DNA of 64,000 nt from Streptomyces koelreuteriae (GTDB lineage Bacteria; Actinomycetota; Actinomycetes; Streptomycetales; Streptomycetaceae): contig NZ_CP075896.1 in NCBI RefSeq assembly GCF_018604545.1, forward strand, positions 4,774,001 through 4,838,000, in the 5' to 3' direction. The position numbers and the translations under genes are program-made. Below, in pieces: positions 8,148 to 15,488 of this stretch. Below the pieces are notes generated by a model that saw only the letters and a program-made list of their open reading frames with translations, searched no databases and had not been told where the DNA came from. Every line of letters begins with the position of its first letter. The stretch's first letter is position 1.

Positions 8148-8665
8148 GCAGCCCGCCCGAGCTCCTTCTCCAGCAGCGTGAAGGACTTGGGCACGCCGCC
8201 CGGCTGTGGCTTGCCCTCCTTGTGGCCCACTACGCGGTAGCCCGCGTCGCGGTAGTACGCGGTGAGCTGGGTGTTGCCGGCCAGGCAGTCCAGGCGTACG
8301 TGGGTGCGGCCGGTCGCGGCCACGCGGGATTCCGCGTGGCGCAGCAGGAGCCGACCCGTGCCGGGCGTGGACGCGGACCGGTTCACCATGAGGCGGTGTA
8401 CGTATCCGGCCACGGGCGGCTGCGGGCCCCACGCGGACTCGTCCGACCACCACAGTTCCCAGGCACCGGCGACCTCCCCGTCGGCCTCCGCGAGCCAGAT
8501 CTCGCCGTGGGTCATGACGCGGCGGAAGTGGGACTCGTCGAGCTCTCCCGGCTGCCACTGCCCGGTGATGCCACGGGTCAGCATCCAGCGGGCCGCGTCG
8601 TCGCGGAGGCGGACGAGGGTGGACAGGTCGGACTCGGTGGCCGGGCGGACGCGTAGATCGTTCAC
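8144..8665 (-). CDS. GNAT family N-acetyltransferase
   Basis: 173 residues from the GTG at 8665, preceded by GAGGA; an upstream GTG at 8683 lacks a good site. It has the GNAT order: an N-terminal R-P-A-T-E-S-D-L segment, a strand carrying W-L-A-E-A-D-G-E-V-A-G, and the acetyl-CoA binding stretch T-P-G-T-G-R-L-L-L (motif A). A C-terminal Y-Y-R-D-A-G-Y-R strand follows. Substrate is not predictable. It converges with the helical membrane protein; the two stop codons overlap in CTAG. Confidence 0.85.
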   Translation of the reverse strand: MNDLRVRPATESDLSTLVRLRDDAARWMLTRGITGQWQPGELDESHFRRVMTHGEIWLAEADGEVAGAWELWWSDESAWGPQPPVAGYVHRLMVNRSASTPGTGRLLLRHAESRVAATGRTHVRLDCLAGNTQLTAYYRDAGYRVVGHKEGKPQPGGVPKSFTLLEKELGRAA

Positions 8666-8821
8666 GCGGGGATCCTCGCACACCTGTCCGAGGCGTCGAG
8701 TGCTCAGAGCGACAGTCCGTGAGCTGCCCGTGAAGGCGGGATTCCGCCCACTGAACCCACCGTCCCCGTTCGATTACAGTGCCTAGCTGTCGTACGTGTG
8801 GACGGTCCCTGGGAGGTCAAG

Positions 8822-9937
8822 GTGGGTGCGACTGCCGGCGCCGTCTGGGGCCGTACGGAGCAGCAGGACTACCGCAGCCGGGTGCGCGGGACGCTGCTCG
8901 GCGTGGCTGTGGGGGACGCGCTGGGCACGCCCGTGAACGGGCTGGGGATCGACGCGATCAGGGAGGCGCACGGGGCCGAGGGGCTGGTCGATCTGGCCCC
9001 GGCCTACGGCAGACGCGGTGCTGTCACGCACATCACGCAGCTCACCCTGTTCTCCGTGGACGGACTGATCCGGGCCCACGTGCGCCGCGACACCGGAGCC
9101 TGGCATCCGCCGACCGATGTGCACCGGGCGTATCTGCGCTGGGCCGCCACCCAGCGGGACTGGGGGCCCGACGAGCGCCGCAAGGACGACGGCTGGCTCG
9201 CCCGGGAGGAGTGGCTGTACGCGCGGCGGGACCCGCACCAGTCCCTGTTGCTGGGGCTCGGCGACGAGATCATGGGCACCCCGGACACGCCCAAGAACCC
9301 CGGTGAGGCCGGACCCGAGGCCGCGACCCGCTCCGCCCCGTTCGGGCTGCTCGTGGGCTGGGAGCCGCAGCTCGTCGCGCAGCTCGCCGTCGAGTGCGCG
9401 GCGCAGACCCACGGCCACCCCGCCGCCTCGCTCGCGGCGGGCGCGTACGCGGTGATCGTGCACGCCCTCGCCCTCGGCGAGAGCCTCGACGGTGCCGTGC
9501 AGCGCGCCTTCGCGATGCTGGCCGCCCGCCCCGGGCACCAGCCCGTCTCGGACGCCCTCCAGCACGCGCTGGGCGCCGTACGGCAGGGCATGCCCGGCCC
9601 GGAGCGCGTGACCGAGCTGTGCGGGGCCGGTACGGCGGAGAGCCTCGTCGGCGCCGCCGTGTACTGCGCCCTCGTCGCCGCCGACGTCCGCCACGGGCTC
9701 TGCCTCGCCGTCAACCACGACGGCCCGTCCGCCGCCACCGGCGCGCTGACCGGCGGCCTGCTCGGCGCCCTGCACGGGGAAACGGCCCTCCCCCCGGCCT
9801 GGCTGGCCGAGCTGGAGGGCCGCCCCACCGTCCTGGAGCTGGCCGACGACTTCGCCATGGAGATGACCCAGGGGCCCGCCCTGCACGGGCCCGGGGGGTC
9901 GTCGCCGGGGTGGCTCGCCCGCTACCCCCGCGCCTGA
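8822..9937 (+). CDS. ADP-ribosylglycohydrolase-family protein with altered metal-site motifs
   Basis: 371 residues from the GTG at 8822 (GGGAGG at 8811-8816). The opening R-G-T-L-L-G-V-A-V-G-D-A-L-G-T-P is diagnostic of the DraG/ARH fold. In active enzymes the next motif is T-D-D-T, but here it reads T-H-I-T. The C-terminal G-G-D-T/S-D-T/S motif reads N-H-D-G-P-S. The two Asp pairs that bind the magnesium ions are therefore largely missing. It may be an inactive, ADP-ribose-binding relative or use a different chemistry. Normally the family removes ADP-ribose from proteins or small molecules. Confidence 0.8.
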   Translation: MGATAGAVWGRTEQQDYRSRVRGTLLGVAVGDALGTPVNGLGIDAIREAHGAEGLVDLAPAYGRRGAVTHITQLTLFSVDGLIRAHVRRDTGAWHPPTDVHRAYLRWAATQRDWGPDERRKDDGWLAREEWLYARRDPHQSLLLGLGDEIMGTPDTPKNPGEAGPEAATRSAPFGLLVGWEPQLVAQLAVECAAQTHGHPAASLAAGAYAVIVHALALGESLDGAVQRAFAMLAARPGHQPVSDALQHALGAVRQGMPGPERVTELCGAGTAESLVGAAVYCALVAADVRHGLCLAVNHDGPSAATGALTGGLLGALHGETALPPAWLAELEGRPTVLELADDFAMEMTQGPALHGPGGSSPGWLARYPRA

Positions 9938-9951
9938 ACCGGAGACCGGGC

Positions 9952-11523
9952 TCACTCCCGGGTCGTCGTCCGCACCACCCCGTCCGCCGGACCGGCCGGC
10001 GTCGGGATGGCGGCCGCCGCCGTCCCGTCCCCGTCCGTGTTGATCTTCTCGATCAGTGCCAGCCGCTCCGGGGTGTCCTCCGGCTTGATCCAGCCGACGA
10101 GGATGTAGAGGACCAGGGAGACCGCCAGCGGGATCGAGACCTGGTACTGGAGCGGGACGCCGCCCTCGACGTTCCAGTGGATCGGGTAGTTCACCAGCCA
10201 GAAGGCGAGCAGGCCCATCGACCAGCTGGTGAGGGCCGCGGTCGGTCCGGAGCGGCGGAACGCGCGCAGCAGGCCCAGCATCATCGGGATGGCCATCGGG
10301 CCCATCAGTCCGGCCACCCACTTGATGACGACGGTGATGATGTCCTTGAACGCGGGGGAGTTGACCTGCGTCGCCGCCGCCATGGACAGACCGAGGAAGA
10401 CGACCGTCGCGATCCGGGCGACCCGCAGGCCCTGCCCCTGGTTCCACGTCCTGGCCCTGGACCAGATCACCGGCGCGCAGTCCCGGGTGAACACCGCCGC
10501 GATGGCGTTGGCGTCGGAGGAGCACATGGCCATGGTGTGCGAGAAGAAGCCGACGATGACGAGGCCCAGCAGGCCGTGCGGGAGGAGCTGTTCGGTCATC
10601 AGGGCGTAGGAGTCGGAGCCGTCCGGCTTCTGCGACTCGACCAGCAGCGGCGACATCCACATGGGGAAGAACAGCACCAGCGGCCAGACCAGCCACAGGA
10701 TCGCCGAGAGCCGCGCGGAGCGTTCGGCCTCCTTCGCGTTCGGCGTGGCCATGTAGCGCTGGGCCTGGTTGAGCATGCCGCCGTTGTACTCGAAGAGCTT
10801 GATGAAGAGGAACGCGAGCAGGAAGACCGTGCCGTACGGGCCGACCAACGGCTTGTCGTGGCCCTGGAGTTCGGGGGAGTCCCAGACCCCGGAGAAGCCG
10901 CCGTGGTCGTCGAGCCGTACGAAGACGGCGACGAACATCGCGATGCCGGCCAGCAACTGGATGATGAACTGGCCCAGTTCGGTCAGCGCGTCCGCCCACA
11001 GGCCGCCGATCGTGCAGTAGACCGCCGTGATGCCGCCGGTGATGAGGATGCCCTGGTTGAGGGAGATCCCGGTGAAGACGGACAGCAGCGTGGCGATCGC
11101 CGCCCACTTGGCGCCCACGTCGACGATCTTCAGCAGCATGCCCGACCAGGCCAGCGCCTGCTGGGTCTTCAGGTCGTAGCGGTTCTTCAGGTACTCCAGC
11201 GGGGACGCCACATGGAGGCGTGAGCGTAACCGGTTGATGCGCGGCGCGAAGAGTTTGGACCCGATGGCGATGCCGAGGGCGATCGGGAAGGACCAGGTGA
11301 CGAAGGAGGTGACGCCGTAGGTGTAGGCGATGCCCGCGTACCCGGTGAACATCACCGCGCTGTAGCCCGACATGTGGTGGGAGATGCCGGAGAGCCACCA
11401 GGGCATCTTGCCGCCGGCGGTGAAGAAGTCGCTGACGTTGTCCACGCGTTTGTGCGACCAGACGCCGATCGCGACCATCACGGCGAAATAGCCGATGAGC
11501 ACGGCCCAGTCGAGACCGTTCAT
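9952..11523 (-). CDS. Sodium:solute symporter (SSF family)
   Basis: 523 residues from the ATG at 11523 (GGGAGGG upstream). About 13 hydrophobic helices, with the SSF hallmarks D-F-F-x-A-G-G-x-x-P-W-W near the N-terminus and Q-R-Y-M-A in the middle. Its closest outline is sugar or myo-inositol/glucose SSF transporters, but the solute cannot be named. A TTA codon lies in frame (11227-11229, reverse strand), predicting bldA dependence. The C-terminus is a short Ala/Thr-rich cytoplasmic tail. The gene converges with the ADP-ribosylglycohydrolase gene. Confidence 0.9.
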   Translation of the reverse strand: MNGLDWAVLIGYFAVMVAIGVWSHKRVDNVSDFFTAGGKMPWWLSGISHHMSGYSAVMFTGYAGIAYTYGVTSFVTWSFPIALGIAIGSKLFAPRINRLRSRLHVASPLEYLKNRYDLKTQQALAWSGMLLKIVDVGAKWAAIATLLSVFTGISLNQGILITGGITAVYCTIGGLWADALTELGQFIIQLLAGIAMFVAVFVRLDDHGGFSGVWDSPELQGHDKPLVGPYGTVFLLAFLFIKLFEYNGGMLNQAQRYMATPNAKEAERSARLSAILWLVWPLVLFFPMWMSPLLVESQKPDGSDSYALMTEQLLPHGLLGLVIVGFFSHTMAMCSSDANAIAAVFTRDCAPVIWSRARTWNQGQGLRVARIATVVFLGLSMAAATQVNSPAFKDIITVVIKWVAGLMGPMAIPMMLGLLRAFRRSGPTAALTSWSMGLLAFWLVNYPIHWNVEGGVPLQYQVSIPLAVSLVLYILVGWIKPEDTPERLALIEKINTDGDGTAAAAIPTPAGPADGVVRTTTRE

Positions 11524-11649
11524 GTGCGCCCTCCCAGGGGTCAGCCCGGCGCTCATCGTGGGCGCTCCCGCGTGAACACGACAAGTGACGGTCAGGTCAA
11601 GGAGGGGTAAAAATGTTCGGCGTGATGGCCTCGGTTCATCTACATGAAC

Positions 11650-12438
11650 TCATCGCATCAACTCCCCTGCGTTGACCAGCAATGACTGCCCGGTGATCGC
11701 CCGGGCCCGGTCCGACGCCAGGAACACCGCCGCGTCGGCCACATCCGAGTCCGCCGCCAACTCGGGCAGCGCCATCCGCCCGGTCAGCCGCTCCAGGACG
11801 GCATCCTCGGACACGCCCTCCGTCTGCGCCGTGAAGTGCACATACGCCTGCACCGGCGGCCCCCACATCCAGCCCGGCAGCACGGTGTTGACCCGGATCC
11901 GATGCGGCCCCAGCTCCCGCGCCAGCGAGTACATCGCGCTCGTCAGCGCCCCCTTCGACGCCGCGTACGCCGCCTGCCGCACCTGCGACGGAGCCGCCAC
12001 CGCCGACTGCGTCCCGATGAACACCACCGCCCCGCCGCCGCCCTCCTTCAGCGCCGGCAGACAGGCCCGGGTCATCCGCAGCGTGCCCAGCAGATTCACG
12101 TCCAGCACCGCACGCCAGCTCTCGAAATCCGCGTCCTCGACACCGCCGAAGTAACTGTCCAGCGCGGCCACATGCACCACCGCGTCGATCCCCCCGAACC
12201 GCTCCACCGCCAGCCCCGCCAGCGCCTCGCACCGCGCCTCGTCGGTGATGTCGACGGCCCGGTGGGCGGTGCGCGCCCCGCCGGGGTCGAGCTCGGCTGC
12301 CGTCTTCGCCAGGCTCGCCTCCGTCCGGGCACCGAGCACGGCCCGCCCGCCGTCCCGCAGGACGGCCGCCACGACCTGCCGCCCCAGCCCGGCCCCGACC
12401 CCCGACACCACAACCGTCTTTCCCGCGAGCAGCGACAT
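11650..12438 (-). CDS. Short-chain dehydrogenase/reductase
   Basis: 262 residues; ATG at 12438 with GGAGGTC upstream. The Rossmann G-x-x-x-G-x-G is at residues 13-19 (G-V-G-A-G-L-G). The catalytic set is Ser145, Tyr158 and Lys162 (Y-A-A-S-K). The C-terminal substrate loop has P-G-W-M-W-G. It is a classical SDR of the NAD(P)-dependent alcohol/ketone oxidoreductase type; the substrate is unknown. It diverges from the gene at 12517, with a perfect palindrome between them, so the two are probably co-regulated and may act in one catabolic step. Confidence 0.9.
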   Translation of the reverse strand: MSLLAGKTVVVSGVGAGLGRQVVAAVLRDGGRAVLGARTEASLAKTAAELDPGGARTAHRAVDITDEARCEALAGLAVERFGGIDAVVHVAALDSYFGGVEDADFESWRAVLDVNLLGTLRMTRACLPALKEGGGGAVVFIGTQSAVAAPSQVRQAAYAASKGALTSAMYSLARELGPHRIRVNTVLPGWMWGPPVQAYVHFTAQTEGVSEDAVLERLTGRMALPELAADSDVADAAVFLASDRARAITGQSLLVNAGELMR

Positions 12439-12466
12439 CGAAGACCTCCGGACCCCTGGCGCTATA

Positions 12467-12483
12467 TCTGACGGAGCGTCAGA
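12467..12483. promoter_or_regulatory. Palindromic operator TCTGACGGAGCGTCAGA
   Basis: Perfect 7-bp arms around GAG, placed between the divergent SDR and 12517 genes, with TATATC/TATGGG-like -10 elements on both sides. The form T-G-A-C-G-n-n-n-C-G-T-C-A is the kind of site bound by TetR-family repressors. No repressor gene is adjacent, so the regulator would act from elsewhere. Confidence 0.6.
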
Positions 12484-12516
12484 GTATGGGCCTGTCACCG
12501 ACGAAGGGGAAGGGTC

Positions 12517-13356
12517 ATGAGCGACGACACCCGCAGCGAGCTGTACGCCGAACTGGCCGCCGTCGGCCCCTACGGCACCCACCCCGGCCACGCCCTGATC
12601 ACCATGGTCGAACCGCACCCGGGCCACGAGTACGCCTACAACCGCTGGTACGAGGACGACCACTACTACGCCGGCGCCATGGCCATGCCCTGGATGTACG
12701 CCGGCCGCCGCTGGGTCGCCACCCGGGACCTGCAACTCCTGCGCTACCCCGAGAAGTCGGCGATCGCCCAGCCCGTCACCACGGGCTGCTACCTCTCCAC
12801 GTACTGGATCACCGACGGCCGCTACGACGACCACATGCGCTGGACGGTCGCCATCAACAAGCGCCTCAACCGCGACGGCCGCGTCTACCAGGGCCGCACC
12901 CACGTCCTCACCGCGTTCCAGGACCACGAGGCGACCGTGTACCGGGACGGCGCGGCGGGCCCCAGGGACCGGCACGCCCTCGACCACCCCTACGCCGGCC
13001 TGGTCCTCCAGGTCGTCGAGGCCGACACCCCCGAGCAGCGAACCGAGCTACTGGAATGGCTCCGCTCCCGCCACCTCCCGAAGCGCCTCGCGGGCTCCCC
13101 GGCGGCGATGGTGACGGCCTTCCGCCCCACCCCGCTCCCCGGCGACCGCATGACCTACGTCAAGCAGGTCGAGGGCGTCGACACCCGCCTGACCCTGCTG
13201 TGGTTCCTCCAGGCCGACCCCAGGGAGTGCTGGGAGAACCACTTCACCGGCCTCGACACGGCGGTGGCGGACTCGGGGCTCGGCAGAGTGGAGTTGGTGG
13301 CACCGTTCGTACCGACCCTGCCGGGCACCGACACCTACGTGGACCGGCTCCGCTGA
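12517..13356 (+). CDS. Conserved protein of unknown function, partner of the SDR gene
   Basis: 279 residues, rich in Trp, Tyr and His, with no signal peptide or membrane segment. Two similar stretches (residues about 25-100 and 165-250) begin with a strand and contain a W-Y/W-x-N-H type segment. This suggests a duplicated ferredoxin-like (dimeric alpha-beta barrel) fold, as in EthD- or DUF1330-like proteins; that reading is tentative. ATG start with GAAGGG upstream. Divergent from the SDR gene across the TCTGACG palindrome. Confidence 0.7.
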   Translation: MSDDTRSELYAELAAVGPYGTHPGHALITMVEPHPGHEYAYNRWYEDDHYYAGAMAMPWMYAGRRWVATRDLQLLRYPEKSAIAQPVTTGCYLSTYWITDGRYDDHMRWTVAINKRLNRDGRVYQGRTHVLTAFQDHEATVYRDGAAGPRDRHALDHPYAGLVLQVVEADTPEQRTELLEWLRSRHLPKRLAGSPAAMVTAFRPTPLPGDRMTYVKQVEGVDTRLTLLWFLQADPRECWENHFTGLDTAVADSGLGRVELVAPFVPTLPGTDTYVDRLR

Positions 13357-13368
13357 GAACTCAGGCGA

Positions 13369-15291
13369 TCAGCGCAGCTCCTGCGGGCAGGGCAGCCCCC
13401 GCGGGAACTGGTACGGCGCCGCCAGCCGGTACGTGCCCGCCTTCGGGGCGAGCAGCTCCGTCCAGCGGACGCCCTGCTCGTCCTCCTCGGTGTCCATCAG
13501 GCAGCCGTTGACGTTGACGTACGTCTTCGGCTCGCCCTCGGGCCGGTTCCTGGACTCCTCCGTCTCCTGGGGCGGCTTCAGGCTCTTGCCCTCGGAGTCG
13601 ACGACGCTCAGCCAGGGCGTGTACGGGATGCGGACCAGAATCCGGCCCGGCTTCTTCACCTTGAGCACCATCTCGCCCTGCTCGGCCCGCTCGACGACGG
13701 TGTGGGGCTCGGCCAGCGGGGCGGGGTCGGTGACCTTGAAGAGCTGCCAGTTGGCGTCGCCCCAGACCTGGGTCAGATACGGCAGCCCGCGCTGCACCAG
13801 CGCCCGCTCCCGCACCCCGCCGTCGCCGTCCGGCTCGCCCTTGGGCAGCACGACGTAGTGCACGCCCCAGCGCCGCAGCCACTCGCGGTAGTTCGCCGAG
13901 TTGAGCGTGTCGTCGTAGAAGAGGGGGTTGCGCTCCATGTCGGCCTGGCGCATCCAGCCGCGGGCCAGGTTGACGTACGGCGCGAGCGCGGCGGCCTCCC
14001 GGTGGGAGCGGGCGGGGACGACCTCCACCCGGCCCTTCTCGGCGCCGACCTCCTGCAACTCGTTGAGCAGCGGCGCCAGCTCACGCGACCAGGACGCCGC
14101 CGGGGCGGTGTGCACGATGTCGTCGACCGTCTTGAAACCGATCCACCCGGCGAAGGCGACCATCGCGACCACGGCCGCGTACCACCTGCGGCCGCGCGGC
14201 ACCGTGTACGGCAGCGCGGCCACCAGCGCGACCCCGGCGAACAGCATCGCGAGCCGCGTGATGTTGGACCCGATCTGGGAGCTGATCAGCCACACCAGCA
14301 CCACGCCCAGCGCGTACACCGCCGCCGTCAGCCGGACCGTCTTCCAGTCGCTCGGCACCAGGACATAGGCGAGGACCGAGAACGCGACCGGCAGGATCAC
14401 CGAGCCGAATATCATCGGCTGCGTCCCCGAGAAGGGGAACAGCAGCGCCGACACGCCCACCACCGCGCTCGGCGCCAGCCCCAGCGCCCACGCGCCCGGC
14501 CGCCGCTTCTGCAGGAACAGCGCGACCGCCACCAGGCCCACGAACAGACCCGCGACCGGCGACGCCATGGTGGCCAGCGCGGCCAGCGGCGCCGCGCACA
14601 GGGCCTTCGCCCAGCGCTTGTAACGCCACCGGTACGGCCAGCAGAACACCACGGAGACCGCGCCGAGCGCGAACATCATGCCGAGGCCGAACGTCACCCG
14701 CCCCGACACCGCGTTGCAGAACAGCCCGAACACGCCCGCCATCGACGCCCACAGAGGGTTGCGGACGGACCGGCTGCGCAGCAGGAGCAGCGTCAGCAGC
14801 CCGGCCGACACCGTCCCCGCGATCATCATCGTCGTCCGCACGCCGAGCACCGACATCAGATACGGCGACACGACGCTGTACGACACCGGGTGCATCCCGC
14901 CGTACCAGGCGAGGTTGTACGCCGAGTCCGGGTGCCGGCCGACGAACTCCGCCCACGCGTCCTGCGCGGCGAGGTCGCCGCCACTGTTCGCGAACGTGAA
15001 GAACCAGACGACGTGGAGCACTCCGGCGAGGCCGGTGACGGACAGGACGGGGTGGCGCAGCATGCGCTCACGCAGCGTCAGTACGGCGGCCCGAAGCCGG
15101 GTGTCGCGCTCACGGCCGGTCGTGCCGTCGGCGTCCCCCGCGTCGGCGCCGTGTGCGTCAGCGTCCCGTACGTCGGCCCGTGCTTCAGCGTCCGGTGGGT
15201 CGGCTTCCCGCGTCTCGGACATGCCTATTCGCGGGCCGGATACCGGGCCCGGATCGGCGTTCTCGGTGCGTGTCGGCTCCGCAGTGGCCAC
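13369..15291 (-). CDS. Polytopic membrane protein, GT-C-like (possible glycosyltransferase)
   Basis: 640 residues: an acidic, disordered N-terminus (about 1-75), then about 11 hydrophobic helices, then a ~230-residue soluble extracytoplasmic domain. The arrangement of a multi-helix body plus C-terminal soluble domain is that of GT-C membrane glycosyltransferases (PMT/arabinofuranosyltransferase-like). A candidate acidic motif lies in the first external loop (S-G-G-D-L-A-A-Q-D-A-W). Automated pipelines often call such proteins MFS transporters, which this does not resemble. GTG start at 15291. Confidence 0.75.
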   Translation of the reverse strand: MATAEPTRTENADPGPVSGPRIGMSETREADPPDAEARADVRDADAHGADAGDADGTTGRERDTRLRAAVLTLRERMLRHPVLSVTGLAGVLHVVWFFTFANSGGDLAAQDAWAEFVGRHPDSAYNLAWYGGMHPVSYSVVSPYLMSVLGVRTTMMIAGTVSAGLLTLLLLRSRSVRNPLWASMAGVFGLFCNAVSGRVTFGLGMMFALGAVSVVFCWPYRWRYKRWAKALCAAPLAALATMASPVAGLFVGLVAVALFLQKRRPGAWALGLAPSAVVGVSALLFPFSGTQPMIFGSVILPVAFSVLAYVLVPSDWKTVRLTAAVYALGVVLVWLISSQIGSNITRLAMLFAGVALVAALPYTVPRGRRWYAAVVAMVAFAGWIGFKTVDDIVHTAPAASWSRELAPLLNELQEVGAEKGRVEVVPARSHREAAALAPYVNLARGWMRQADMERNPLFYDDTLNSANYREWLRRWGVHYVVLPKGEPDGDGGVRERALVQRGLPYLTQVWGDANWQLFKVTDPAPLAEPHTVVERAEQGEMVLKVKKPGRILVRIPYTPWLSVVDSEGKSLKPPQETEESRNRPEGEPKTYVNVNGCLMDTEEDEQGVRWTELLAPKAGTYRLAAPYQFPRGLPCPQELR

Positions 15292-15416
15292 TGAAAGGCA
15301 CTCCCCGTGTCCCGTCTTCTGTTCTCAGCTTCTGCTTCCCGGCCGCGTACCGTTCACCCTCGGTTCGCGACCGCGCCGCCGCGGACGGCGACCTGCCCCG
15401 ATTCGGGACGCTAGCA

Positions 15417-15464
15417 CGCACCCCGCCGAGCGGAGCCCGGACGGGCTGCGACCGGCGGGGTGCG
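15417..15464 (-). terminator. Two-tier hairpin terminator after the carboxypeptidase gene
   Basis: A perfect 12-bp outer stem (15417-15428 with 15453-15464) encloses a perfect 6-bp inner stem (15434-15439 with 15442-15447). It lies 25 bp beyond the stop of the reverse-strand carboxypeptidase gene. No U-tract, as is usual in Streptomyces. Confidence 0.7.
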
Positions 15465-15488
15465 GTGGTGCGAGTGGGCGTCCCGGGC

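Noticed and set aside
8783..11584. 933-codon reverse frame across the ADP-ribosylglycohydrolase and symporter genes
   Set aside because: It spans two genes with clear family signatures in other frames and shows no domain of its own.
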